Of a stretch of DNA of 64,000 bases, positions 18,301 through 27,186 are shown piece after piece. The position numbers and the translations under genes were made by a program. The stretch covers positions 1 through 64,000 of the forward strand of contig JAAAOG010000025.1 of NCBI GenBank assembly GCA_009909005.1, given 5' to 3'. The DNA is from Alphaproteobacteria bacterium (lineage in GTDB: Bacteria > Pseudomonadota > Alphaproteobacteria > DSM-16000 > Inquilinaceae). Under the pieces are notes generated by a model. That model saw nothing but the letters and a program-made list of their open reading frames with translations. It made no database searches and was not told the origin of the DNA. Each line of letters begins with the position of its first letter. Position 1 is the stretch's first letter.

Positions 18301-18555
18301 CTTGAGGGGCCGGACGGCGAAGAGGTCAGCTTCACAGCGCGAACGACGCCGCAGACCCTGGTCTTCCTTGACGGAGCGCTGGACCTGTTGATCCAGGGCG
18401 ATGCCGTCCTGGCCGGCGACCAGGCCGTCAGCGAAAGCCCCAGCCCGGTGACCGCGACTCTCGACCCGGACCAGACCTCGGACGGCGTGCTGTTCGAGAT
18501 CGCCTCGGCCGCCTTTCTTCCTGGAGGGGCTTCGGGCGATATGCTCTTCGGATAG
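15367..18555 (+). CDS. large RTX-type protein with glycine-zipper and shared C-terminal repeats
   Basis: A 1062-residue protein of unknown activity. The order is: a beta-sandwich-like N-terminus (to about 135), a charged region, a glycine-zipper hydrophobic stretch (about 329-372, G-G-G-L-V-G-G-I-I-G-G-T type) that could insert in membranes, and a Y-Y-L-S-V-H-P-D-V repeat (about 427-465) of the kind seen in RTX proteins. An alpha/beta region (about 508-635) faintly recalls CAP domains. Glycine/aspartate RTX nonapeptides follow (about 655-735, G-G-D-G-D-D-R-I). Two ~125-residue repeats (768-1035) match those ending the upstream protease. There is no Sec signal and it ends G-D-M-L-F-G. The ATG at 15367 is set by GGAGG five bases upstream. 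The first 2.3 kb is AT-rich, the last 0.9 kb GC-rich. Confidence 0.7.
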   Translation: MSLITFSEFSLGTTNPTFILPDNTVFTSGLIRTDGSNPTSPVLAGSSDFQGPVSIFFNKPIDSVSLDAGFFDDLQSTRIFFFDEQGRIVKQEFNSSFGIEGFSAASDEGISSILARIEFTERAGFAVDNLLLGDPITDQILPPVLAPLTPTPPWEVDLGELDDNIFLGDLGPADVFDTYSFILEQPSIVTWEVYLDDRPNDVQVFELAYPDGTNAVRFDEGSDYQEKEGYVLRYHVKLDPETAQEKAKAEKDIIDNLTATILKQSMDIQEFKFDLIKAIENTDDAARALTKIAGVYKALGLVIDLGNRIDNVVAAEDPARQVFIETTDFGAAMGATVGGGLVGGIIGGTVGTPLAAPIGGLIGGLATGSVYTFFISDTVRMRAGETYDNLPDLSAEALAESSVKPDDMLGKNITRDDDGEIEFDSAYYLSVHPDVEFQVKNGEFRSAYAHFITEGISRGLAANSSGETVSTEELAHDLPEELAERAFRAQILEIDLKEFFGDGLSESEKNFAELINDFRTDSLEISGDLTSIANRKAQDLADNFIKSPAFRSNFEGSDWAQAWSSLESFEEGVERLTKSFSGFSLFLDVSAGRTAEDAFANLIETENKRSALLAAQGNVLGVAEFGGVWVAVVATSVAPVEAPDTEQPVNVQRFGSPEADILALGTWSGQSFGEEGNDLIFGSVGSDTLFGGDGDDRIQAKAGDDELIGGAGLDVAVFLGNLAEYEINYSGSFTIVSGPDGIDTLVDIETLAFDDQEVSLSEFMKSPNNFGILTSEAPIYIVSGGTFARLVDAPGSQVIEVRPGAALDLVAADGANILVLPGEAAAFSIERDVATVTLTGPEGETATFTARSTAQTLVFEDGALDVRIEGNAVRAGSQTVTEQPAALLSPLDTPPILPGQPAMPPAEPNFFAVLVEGTPAQLITGGIFARIVDANGPHTLHLANGAALTLDGATGSNTITLQAEAADVEISRDVATVLLEGPDGEEVSFTARTTPQTLVFLDGALDLLIQGDAVLAGDQAVSESPSPVTATLDPDQTSDGVLFEIASAAFLPGGASGDMLFG
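17668..18462 (+). repeat. two C-terminal protein repeats of the RTX protein
   Basis: Units at 17668-18042 and 18085-18462 encode repeats aligning with those of the upstream protease, including V-S-G-G-T-F-A-R-L-V-D-A-P-G, R-D-V-A-T-V, T-A-R-S/T-T-x-Q-T-L-V-F-x-D-G-A-L-D and A-G-x-Q-x-V. Unit 1 resembles unit 1 of the protease and unit 2 resembles unit 2. This implies that the whole pair was copied or exchanged as one block. DNA composition changes from AT-rich to GC-rich at the left edge. Confidence 0.75.
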
Positions 18556-18575
18556 ATCGTCCGCCGGCCTCATCC

Positions 18576-18911
18576 TCATTCGTCCGCCCGGGCGGGGCCG
18601 CAACGGCCCCGGACATGGACGTCGCGCAGCTGGCAGTAGCGGCTGAACCGCATCACCACCGGCCCGTCGCAGCCTTCGATCTCCAGCCAGTTGGTATAGC
18701 CGACAATCCGGTCGTCGCCGCCGCCGGGGAACGGCCGGAAGAAGACCCGTTGCGGCGTGCTGGCGAAGCGCCGGACGCGGTCCGGATCGATGCCGGCCGC
18801 CTCCAGCACGGCATAGCTCTCGGCCCGGCAATCCTCGAACTCGGGCGGCACGGTCGTGCGGCAGCCGGCCAGGAGTCCGCATGCGATACCGGCGATCAAG
18901 CATGCCCGCAC
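18576..18911 (-). CDS. small predicted lipoprotein
   Basis: A protein of about 111 residues with a lipoprotein signal peptide: a short basic start, a hydrophobic core and a lipobox L-L-A-G-C, so the mature protein would be anchored by its N-terminal cysteine. The remaining ~95 residues have four cysteines (D-C-R-A-E, E-G-C-D-G, R-Y-C-Q, G-R-C-G) that could form disulfides in the periplasm. I chose the GTG at 18911 because it gives a compact signal peptide; the longer frame would begin inside the divergent PAS-protein gene. I do not recognise a family. Confidence 0.55.
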   Translation of the reverse strand: MRACLIAGIACGLLAGCRTTVPPEFEDCRAESYAVLEAAGIDPDRVRRFASTPQRVFFRPFPGGGDDRIVGYTNWLEIEGCDGPVVMRFSRYCQLRDVHVRGRCGPARADE

Positions 18912-19044
18912 CGCCCTTGCCCTGACAATTTGTTTGGCATTTGATTTGAATTGCCGGCATTTTCGAGGGTGTGAGGGGGCGGCCGCAGGCTGCCCTGCCG
19001 CATGCCCGACAGCCTGACCCCAGGAGCCCTGCCCGGACCGTCTC

Positions 19045-19827
19045 ATGGTCGATGATCCCCGCTCAAACGATACCAACGACAGACTGGCCGCGCTTTCCGG
19101 CGATTCGGTGACACCGGACTATGCGGCCGTGCTGGACGCAGTGTCGGACTGGACCTGGCGGACCGACGAGGCGGGGTGCATCACGGCCCTGTCCGCCGAC
19201 ATCGCCCGGGTGACCGGGCGGCCGGCGGCGCTGTATCGCGGCTATCGCTTTGCGGACTGGGGCGTGTTCGTCCGGCCGACCCTGCCGGACCTCGCCGACA
19301 GCCCGGATTTCCGCTGGCGGCAGCCGTTTTCCGGACCGGTATTCGCCGTCAGGGGCCGGACCGGCGGCCGGCGCTGTTTCACGCTCAGCGGCACCCCGGT
19401 CTTTGCGCCGCATGATGGCCGGTTTGTTGGCTATTGCGGCAATGCCCGCGAGACTGCCGATCCCGAGGCGGCCGCCGACCGGCCGGCCAAGATACCGGCC
19501 GAGACACCGGCCAAAGCGCCGGCCGGGTCGCCACGCGACGCCCCCCGGCACCCGGCCGATCCACTGCGCCGCCTGACGCGGCTCAGCCACGATATCCGCG
19601 ATCCGCTGAATGCGGTGCTCGGCTTCGTCCAGCTGATTGCTGCGACTCTGCCCGACTCGGACGAGACGCGCGCCGCCGGCGCCTATTGCGACAACGCCTT
19701 CGCCGCCGCCGGGGAGATGCTGGACCGGCTGGAGGAGGCCCTCGACCCCGCGGCATGGCAGCACAACAACGGCCGGCCATCGCCGCCCCTCCGCCCGCCC
19801 GACCCGGCCGCCGGACGGGACGTTTAG
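19045..19827 (+). CDS. PAS and HisKA-type protein without an ATPase domain
   Basis: A 260-residue cytosolic protein. Residues about 25-135 look like a PAS sensor fold (V-S-D-W-T-W-R-T-D-E start, closing F-V-G-Y-C-G-N-A-R). A Pro/Ala-rich linker with repeated A-E-T-P-A-K units follows, then a histidine-kinase H-box R-L-S-H-D-I-R-D-P-L-N-A-V-L-G-F near residues 180-195 with its second helix. The HATPase_c domain that should follow is absent: the protein ends in a Pro-rich tail. It may be phosphorylated by a partner kinase, act as a decoy dimerisation partner, or be a remnant. No response regulator is adjacent. Confidence 0.65.
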   Translation: MVDDPRSNDTNDRLAALSGDSVTPDYAAVLDAVSDWTWRTDEAGCITALSADIARVTGRPAALYRGYRFADWGVFVRPTLPDLADSPDFRWRQPFSGPVFAVRGRTGGRRCFTLSGTPVFAPHDGRFVGYCGNARETADPEAAADRPAKIPAETPAKAPAGSPRDAPRHPADPLRRLTRLSHDIRDPLNAVLGFVQLIAATLPDSDETRAAGAYCDNAFAAAGEMLDRLEEALDPAAWQHNNGRPSPPLRPPDPAAGRDV

Positions 19828-19846
19828 CGCCGAAGGGCAGCGAGGC

Positions 19847-20377
19847 TTATGGGGTGCGGGCCCGGGCGATGGCCGCATTGATCGCCGCGGCGGCGATGTG
19901 CGGGCCGTCCCAGCCGCTGACATCCACCCACTTGCCGTGTTCCAGGTCCTTATAGTGGGTGAAGAAATGGGTGATCTTGTCGATCAGGATCTGCGGCAGG
20001 TCTTCCTGCGTCTCGACATTGGTGAAGTGCGGCAGCAGCGCGTCGACAGGCACCGCCAGCACCTTCTCGTCATTGCCGGCTTCGTCGATCATTTTCAGCA
20101 TGCCGATCGGCCGGGCGCGGATGACCGCTCCGGGGATGACCGGCTCGGTGCCGACCACCAGCACGTCGATCGGGTCGCCGTCCTCGGCCAGCGTATGGGG
20201 AATGAAGCCGTAATTGCCGGGATAGCTCATCGCCGTGTGCAGGAAGCGGTCGACGAACAGGGCGTTGGAGGCCTTGTCGAGTTCGTACTTGACCGGCGCC
20301 CCGCCCATCGGGTTTTCGACGATGACATTGATGTCCCAGGGCGGCGCCTTGCCGATGGGAATGCTCTCGATATTCAC
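19847..20377 (-). CDS. ppa: inorganic pyrophosphatase, family I
   Basis: A 176-residue soluble enzyme that hydrolyses pyrophosphate to two phosphates and so drives biosynthetic reactions. The metal-binding signature [10 protein letters not shown] is present, along with K-Y-E-L-D-K, the [16 protein letters not shown] stretch and the C-terminal H-Y-K-D-L-E. Length matches E. coli PPase. It is convergent with the PAS-protein gene and downstream of recN on the same strand, separated by about 110 bases. Confidence 0.96.
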   Translation of the reverse strand: MNIESIPIGKAPPWDINVIVENPMGGAPVKYELDKASNALFVDRFLHTAMSYPGNYGFIPHTLAEDGDPIDVLVVGTEPVIPGAVIRARPIGMLKMIDEAGNDEKVLAVPVDALLPHFTNVETQEDLPQILIDKITHFFTHYKDLEHGKWVDVSGWDGPHIAAAAINAAIARARTP

Positions 20378-20488
20378 GTGGTGTCCTCCCGCGTTTTCGG
20401 GCCGTCGAACGGTGCGTCCGGCGTTTTCTCGGGACGGTCATGATAGCGCCAATCGCTCTGTGGCGCGCGGCCCGCGCGGGCTCGCCGG

Positions 20489-22192
20489 CTACAACAAATT
20501 GCCCTGGGGCTCGCGGCGCTGATGGGCCATCAGGCTGTCGGCGGCGGCGCGCGCCTGGTCGGTGATGGTGGCGCCGGAAAGCATGCGGGCGATCTCCTCC
20601 CGCCGGGCGGCGCGCGGCAGGTCGGCGACCGAGGTGCGGACCAGCTCCCCGGCATCGGCCATGACCGTGTCCTTGGAGACGCGCAGGTGGCGGGCGGCGC
20701 GGGCGGCGACCTGCGGACTGTGGGTGACCACCAGGATCTGCAGGGTCTCGCCCAGGCGCGCCAGGCGCTCGCCCACCGCATCGGCGACGGCGCCGCTGAT
20801 GCCGCTGTCGACCTCGTCGAAGACCAGGGTCGGCACCGGGCTCAGGCCGGCCAGCACCACCTTCAGCGCCAGCATGAAGCGGGCCAGCTCGCCGCCCGAG
20901 GCGATCTTGTTGAGCGGGCCCGGCGGGGCACCGGGATTGGTGGCGACGACGAAGCCGACGCGCTCGCGGCCCTGCGGGCCCCATTCGCTCTCCGGCAGGT
21001 CCTCGATGGCGGTCCGGAACCGGGCCTTGTCGAGCTTCAGCGGCGGCAGTTCGGCGGCCACCGCATGGTCGAGCCCGGCGGCCGCGGTGCGCCGCGCCGC
21101 ACCGAGCGCCGCCGCCGCCTCTTCATAGGCGGTGCGCGCCTCGGCCGATCGGCCCGCCAGGGTGCCGAGGGCATCGCCCTGGTCCTCGATCAAGGCGAGG
21201 CGGGCGTCGAGACGCTCGCGCAGGGCCGCCAGCCCGTCGACCTCCACCCCGTGCTTGCGGGCGGCGGTGCGCAGGGCGAAGAGCCGCTCCTCCAGCCGCT
21301 CCAGCTCGCCGCTGTCGGTCTCGATATCGGCGGCGAAGGCCTCAAGCCCGGCGACCGCCTCGGCCGCCTCGGCCGCGGCGCGGTCGAGCCCGGCCAGCAC
21401 CGCGTCCAGCCGGCCGCCGGCCTTGTCGGCCACCCGGTCGAGCGTCCGATGGGCGCTGCCGAGACCGCTTTCGGCGCCGCGCTCGCCGCTCAGGGCCGCC
21501 AGCGCGCCATTGACCGCCTCGACCAGCTTCTCCCGGTGCTGCAGCATGGCGCGGGTTTCCGCCAGGGCCGCCTCTTCGCCCGGCCGGGGGTCGAGGACCT
21601 CCAGCCCGTCGAGGGCCTCGCGCAACGCCGCCTCCTCGGCCCGGGCGCGGGCGGCCTCCGCCTCGGCCTCGGCGCGCGCCGCCTCCGCCTGCCGCCAGGC
21701 CTGCCAGGCCGCCGCCGTGCGGGCCGCCGCGCCGCCCAGCCCGCCGAACGCATCGAGGACGCCGCGATGGGTGCGCGGATCGAGCAGACCCTGGGTAGCG
21801 AACTGGCCATGCACCTCGACCAGGCTCTCGCCCAGTTGGCGCAGCAGGCCGATGCTGACCGGCTGGTCGTTGACATAGGCGCGGCTGCGGCCGTCCCGCC
21901 GGATCACCCGCCGCAGCACCAGGGCCGCTTCGGCCTCGAGCTCCTGCGCGCGCAGGAGCGCAAAGGCGGGATGGGCGTCGTCCGGGGCGAATTCGGCCGT
22001 AACGCTGGCCTGGTCGGCGCCGCCGCGGACCAGCCCGGTCTCGCCGCGGCCGCCCAGCGCCAGGCCCAGGGCATCGAGCAGGATGGACTTGCCGGCGCCG
22101 GTCTCCCCGGTCAAGGCGCAGAGCCCCGGGTCGAAAGCCAGGCTCAGCTGCTCGATCAGCACGAAATTGCGGATGGTCAGGGTGACCAGCAT
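20489..22192 (-). CDS. recN: DNA repair protein RecN
   Basis: A 567-residue SMC-like ATPase acting in double-strand break repair. Walker A is G-E-T-G-A-G-K-S near residue 30, long Ala/Glu-rich coiled coils fill the centre, and the C-terminal half has the signature I-A-S-G-G-E-L-A-R-F and Walker B L-V-F-D-E-V-D-S-G-I. The start L-V-T-L-T-I-R-N-F-V-L-I is typical. It lies 22 bases downstream of bamD on the same strand, an association common in proteobacteria. Confidence 0.96.
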   Translation of the reverse strand: MLVTLTIRNFVLIEQLSLAFDPGLCALTGETGAGKSILLDALGLALGGRGETGLVRGGADQASVTAEFAPDDAHPAFALLRAQELEAEAALVLRRVIRRDGRSRAYVNDQPVSIGLLRQLGESLVEVHGQFATQGLLDPRTHRGVLDAFGGLGGAAARTAAAWQAWRQAEAARAEAEAEAARARAEEAALREALDGLEVLDPRPGEEAALAETRAMLQHREKLVEAVNGALAALSGERGAESGLGSAHRTLDRVADKAGGRLDAVLAGLDRAAAEAAEAVAGLEAFAADIETDSGELERLEERLFALRTAARKHGVEVDGLAALRERLDARLALIEDQGDALGTLAGRSAEARTAYEEAAAALGAARRTAAAGLDHAVAAELPPLKLDKARFRTAIEDLPESEWGPQGRERVGFVVATNPGAPPGPLNKIASGGELARFMLALKVVLAGLSPVPTLVFDEVDSGISGAVADAVGERLARLGETLQILVVTHSPQVAARAARHLRVSKDTVMADAGELVRTSVADLPRAARREEIARMLSGATITDQARAAADSLMAHQRREPQGNLL

Positions 22193-22214
22193 GGCCGTTC
22201 TCAGCGCACCCGTG

Positions 22215-23051
22215 TCAGAACACCCAGTCGAGGGTCCGCGACAGCATCGTGCTGTCGTCGGGCGGCCGCACGCCGTCGTCGATCAGCAGGGCATAGCTGT
22301 CGAGATACCAGTCGCTGCCGGGGAAATTATGGCCGAGCACCGCCGCAGTGGTGCGTGCCTGGTCGGTCAGGCCGAGCGCCAGATAGGACTCCGTCAGGCG
22401 GTGCAAGGCCTCGGGCACATGGGTCGTGGTCTCGAAGCGCTCGACCACCCTTTGAAAGCGGTTGATCGCGGCGTGGTACTGGTTCTGGTGGAGATAGAAG
22501 CGACCGATCGACATTTCCTGGCCGGCCAGCTGGTCGAGCGTCAGGTCGCGCTTGAGCGCCGCGTCGCGGGCATAGGCGGTCTCGGGAAAGCGGCGCTCGA
22601 CCTCGGTCAGGGCCTGCAGCGCCTCCTCGGTCATCGACTGGTCGCGCTCGACGTCGGAAATCCGCTCGTAGAAGCTCAGAGCCCGCAGGTAGAAGGCATA
22701 AGGCACCTGGTCGCTGCCGGGATGGAGGCGGATGAAGCGGTCGAGCGCGATGATCGCCTCGTCATAGTTCAGATCCTGATAATGGGCGAAGGCGGACATC
22801 AGCTGGGCGCGCTGGGCCCAGGGGGAATAGGGGTGCTGGCGTTCGACCTCGTCGAACAGCTGGGCGGCCTGTTCATAGTCCTCGTCTTCGAGCGCCTCGG
22901 CGGCCTCGTTGTAGATCTCCTCGGCCGAGCGCTCGACATAAGGCACCTCCTCATTGCCGGAGGAACAGCCGGCCGGCACCGCGAGGGCCGCCAGCAGTGC
23001 CAACAAAGCCAGAGGGTGCCGCATTGCGCGCCTGAGACCTGAGCTGCCCAT
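22215..23051 (-). CDS. bamD: outer membrane assembly lipoprotein BamD
   Basis: A 278-residue lipoprotein of the BAM complex, which folds beta-barrel proteins into the outer membrane. The lipobox is V-P-A-G-C with Cys29 from this start. The mature part contains tandem TPR-like repeats, including Y-N-E-A-A-E-A-L, F-D-E-V-E-R-Q-H-P-Y-S and the family's A-L-D-R-F-I-R-L-H-P-G-S-D-Q-V-P-Y-A-F-Y-L. An ATG nine codons later, at 23024, would give a shorter signal peptide; neither start has a strong ribosome site. recN follows directly. Confidence 0.93.
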   Translation of the reverse strand: MGSSGLRRAMRHPLALLALLAALAVPAGCSSGNEEVPYVERSAEEIYNEAAEALEDEDYEQAAQLFDEVERQHPYSPWAQRAQLMSAFAHYQDLNYDEAIIALDRFIRLHPGSDQVPYAFYLRALSFYERISDVERDQSMTEEALQALTEVERRFPETAYARDAALKRDLTLDQLAGQEMSIGRFYLHQNQYHAAINRFQRVVERFETTTHVPEALHRLTESYLALGLTDQARTTAAVLGHNFPGSDWYLDSYALLIDDGVRPPDDSTMLSRTLDWVF

Positions 23052-24671
<1,620 letters not shown>

Positions 24672-24685
24672 CCGCTGCCCGGAGG

Positions 24686-24721
24686 CCCGCGGACCTGCCC
24701 GCGGACCTGCCCGCGGACCTG
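24686..24721 (+). repeat. three tandem copies of a 12-base unit
   Basis: The unit CCCGCGGACCTG is repeated three times without change at 24686-24697, 24698-24709 and 24710-24721, just after the aminotransferase stop. It is probably a slippage product in a non-coding spacer. Confidence 0.85.
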
Positions 24722-24890
24722 ATTGCCGATGCATGGGCCCGTGCCTATATCGAAGACCGCGGCGCCGGGTGCGGCCGGCGCCGGCCTCCCCTTCGCGGGC
24801 GACCGGCATGCGCTCCGGCTCGTCCTCCTGAACCCAGTTTGACGGCTGTAACGCGGGGCACGCGGTTGAGCCGGTGTCTGGAGGGTGCCG

Positions 24891-25859
24891 ATGTTTGCCG
24901 ATCTGGCAATGACCCTGGGCGGCTTCGTGCTGCTGCTCGCCGGGGCCGACTATATGGTGCGCGGCGCGGTCGATGTGGCCCGGCGCATCGGCGTCTCGCC
25001 GCTGGTCATCGGCCTGACCATCGTGGCGCTGGGCACCTCGCTGCCGGAGCTGATGGTCACGCTGCGGGCAGCCACGGACGGCGCGACGGGGCTCGCCGCC
25101 GGCAATATCGTCGGCAGCAATATCGCCAATATCCTGCTGATCCTGGGCGTCGGCGCCCTGATGATGCCGATCGCCTGCACCCGCCGCGCCCTGTTCCGCG
25201 ACGGTGCCGCCATGGTCGGCGCCACTTTTCTCTTCATCGCCGCCGCCTTTCTCGGCACTTTCGGCTTCTGGCACGGGCTGGTCGGCGTGATCCTGCTCAC
25301 CGGCTATCTTTTCGGCTGCTATGCCAGCGAGCGGAAGAGCGGCGACGCCATCCATGCCGAGGAAGCGGAATCGGTGCCCGGCGTGCACGGGCCGCTGGGC
25401 CTGGCGGCGCTCGCCGTCGTGGGCGGCCTGCTGGGCGTGCTGCTCGGCGCCGAGCTGCTGGTGGCCGGCGCCACGGGGCTCGCCCGCACCTTCGGCGTGT
25501 CGGAGGAGGTGATCGGCCTGACCCTGGTGGCCTTCGGCACCTCGGTGCCGGAGCTGGCGACGGCGATCGTCGCCGGACTGCGCGGCCATGCCGATGTCGG
25601 CCTGGGCAATGTCTTCGGCAGCAACCTGTTCAACATGCTCGGCATCATGGGGATCGTCGTCATGGTGGTGCCGATCGATATGCCGGCCAGCATGCTGCGC
25701 TTCGATGTGTGGGTGATGGCGGCGGCGAGCGTGCTGATCGTCGTCATGCTGCGCTCGGGCTGGCGGCTGGGCCGGCCGGAGGCGGCCTTTCTGCTGCTCT
25801 GCTATGCCGGCTTCGTGGCAGCGCAGTTCTATGGCGGCAACGCGATGGCGGCGGGATAA
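24891..25859 (+). CDS. calcium/sodium antiporter (CaCA family, YrbG-like)
   Basis: A 322-residue inner-membrane cation/Ca2+ exchanger with about ten transmembrane helices. The two alpha repeats that form the transport site are visible: G-T-S-L-P-E-L-M-V with G-N-I-V-G-S-N-I-A-N-I in the first half, and G-T-S-V-P-E-L-A-T with G-N-V-F-G-S-N-L-F-N-M in the second. An acidic cytosolic loop separates them. I chose the ATG at 24891 because G-G-A-G-G-G lies five bases before it; an in-frame GTG two codons earlier overlaps that site. Confidence 0.92.
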   Translation: MFADLAMTLGGFVLLLAGADYMVRGAVDVARRIGVSPLVIGLTIVALGTSLPELMVTLRAATDGATGLAAGNIVGSNIANILLILGVGALMMPIACTRRALFRDGAAMVGATFLFIAAAFLGTFGFWHGLVGVILLTGYLFGCYASERKSGDAIHAEEAESVPGVHGPLGLAALAVVGGLLGVLLGAELLVAGATGLARTFGVSEEVIGLTLVAFGTSVPELATAIVAGLRGHADVGLGNVFGSNLFNMLGIMGIVVMVVPIDMPASMLRFDVWVMAAASVLIVVMLRSGWRLGRPEAAFLLLCYAGFVAAQFYGGNAMAAG

Positions 25860-25969
25860 CCCACCCGGCCGGGGTTGATCCGTCCGGTGCGAGGGCAAGA
25901 GTCTGCCGGCAGACAGGGGAAACGGGCCGGGGGTGCCGTCAGGCGGTCCGGCTCCCGGGGAGGTTCGCC

Positions 25970-26731
25970 ATGACTCGCAAGGTCGCTCTCGTCACCGGCG
26001 CGGCGAAACGCATCGGCCGCGCCATCGCCCTCGACCTCGCCCGCAGCGGCTGGGCGGTGGCGGTGCATTATGCCAACTCGAGCGCGGCGGCCGAGGACGC
26101 CTGCCGCGAGATCGCCGAGCTTGGCGGCGAGGCCGCCGCCTTTCGCGCCGACCTGTCGCGGGAAGAGGAGATGCAGGCCTTGCTCCCGGCGGTGGCGGAA
26201 GGGTTGGGCCCGCCGGCATTGCTGGTCAACAATGCCAGCACCTTCTTCAATGACGGTATCCACGATGCCACCCGCGACAGCTGGGACCGCCATATCGAGA
26301 CCAATCTCCGCGCCCCCTTCGTCCTGACCCTGGCTTTTGCCCGGGGGCTGCCGGCCGGCACGCCCGGCTGCGTCATCAACATGATCGACCAGAAGGTCTG
26401 GAACCTGACGCCGCATTTCCTGTCCTACACCGTCAGCAAGTGCGGGTTGTGGACGCTGACCCGCACCCTGGCCATGGCGCTCGCCCCGCAAATCCGGGTC
26501 AACGGCATCGGCCCGGGCCCGACTCTTCCCAGTGCCCGGCAGAGCGAAGAGCATTTCCGCCAGCAATGGCAGAGTGTTCCGCTGGAAAGGCGCACAACAC
26601 CTGAGGATATTTGCCGGGCAGTCCACTTCATCCTTGCGGCACCGGCAATGACCGGCCAAATGATTGCTTTGGACGGGGGAGAACATCTGGGATGGGCGCA
26701 AGCAAAAAGCTGCCGGGACCCGCATGAATAG
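25970..26731 (+). CDS. SDR oxidoreductase of the pteridine reductase/FolM type
   Basis: A 253-residue short-chain dehydrogenase. The nucleotide motif is T-G-A-A-K-R-I-G at 9-16, whose arginine is typical of pteridine reductases and FolM rather than the usual T-G-x-x-x-G-x-G. V-N-N-A-S is at 86-90. The catalytic set appears to be D140, Y153 and K157, with an aspartate 13 residues before the tyrosine, as in trypanosomatid PTR1, in place of the usual serine. It probably reduces dihydropterins with NADPH. The ATG at 25970 has G-G-G-G-A-G-G six bases upstream. Confidence 0.8.
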   Translation: MTRKVALVTGAAKRIGRAIALDLARSGWAVAVHYANSSAAAEDACREIAELGGEAAAFRADLSREEEMQALLPAVAEGLGPPALLVNNASTFFNDGIHDATRDSWDRHIETNLRAPFVLTLAFARGLPAGTPGCVINMIDQKVWNLTPHFLSYTVSKCGLWTLTRTLAMALAPQIRVNGIGPGPTLPSARQSEEHFRQQWQSVPLERRTTPEDICRAVHFILAAPAMTGQMIALDGGEHLGWAQAKSCRDPHE

Positions 26732-27186
26732 ATGATTCGGCAGCGCAAAAAATTCGGTTTTTGTGGCAGCGCCGGGCAGCCGGGCGGGGGAAAATATCTT
26801 AAATTTTCGTTAAAGAATGGCAGGTTTTTCGGGATTGGTGGCATCTGCGGAATCGGCAAAACCATGGTCCGGGAAGTTTTGCACAGGTGCTCAGCAAGGC
26901 GGCAGTTCCGGCTTGTCAAGCCATTTTGCAGCTGCGAAGACGGAAAGGTTTCAGGTGCTTTGTATATTCAACAGCGAAATCAACGGGTTACAGAACTGCC
27001 CAAAAACCGTGCAATTCGGTCGGAAATGAGGGGAACCGCCGTTTTCGGGCTGCGTCCCACGCTTTGCTCACAAACTTATCCACAGGAATCGTGGATATCA
27101 TCGATCCGTCATGGGATTGAAACGCTTTGCCGGGGACTTCTATCAAAGGTTTTGGTGCCGGAACGGTGGAGGCGCCGGGCGCGGCC
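26732..27186. other. 455-base intergenic region upstream of uvrC
   Basis: The stretch is clearly richer in A and T than its neighbours, with A/T runs at about 26795-26815, and it contains one perfect DnaA-type box at 27076-27084. Open frames across it have no recognisable domain, no good ribosome site and atypical composition, so I do not call a gene. It probably carries the uvrC promoter. Confidence 0.4.
27076..27084 (+). promoter_or_regulatory. single DnaA box
   Basis: TTATCCACA matches the consensus TTATNCACA exactly. It lies about 100 bases before uvrC in an AT-rich gap. One box without clustered partners or origin-associated genes suggests a DnaA-regulated promoter or a chance match rather than a replication origin. 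Confidence 0.4.

Noticed and set aside
20522-22465. A 647-codon open frame antisense to recN
   Set aside because: It has no recognisable domain and its composition is the mirror of GC-rich recN codons, which remove stops from the opposite strand. recN itself has full motifs.
24686-24721. CRISPR or iteron array
   Set aside because: Only three 12-base units, contiguous, and no replication gene nearby; simple slippage is sufficient.
26732-27186. Replication origin
   Set aside because: Only one DnaA box was found, with no dnaA, dnaN, parA/B or hemE neighbours.
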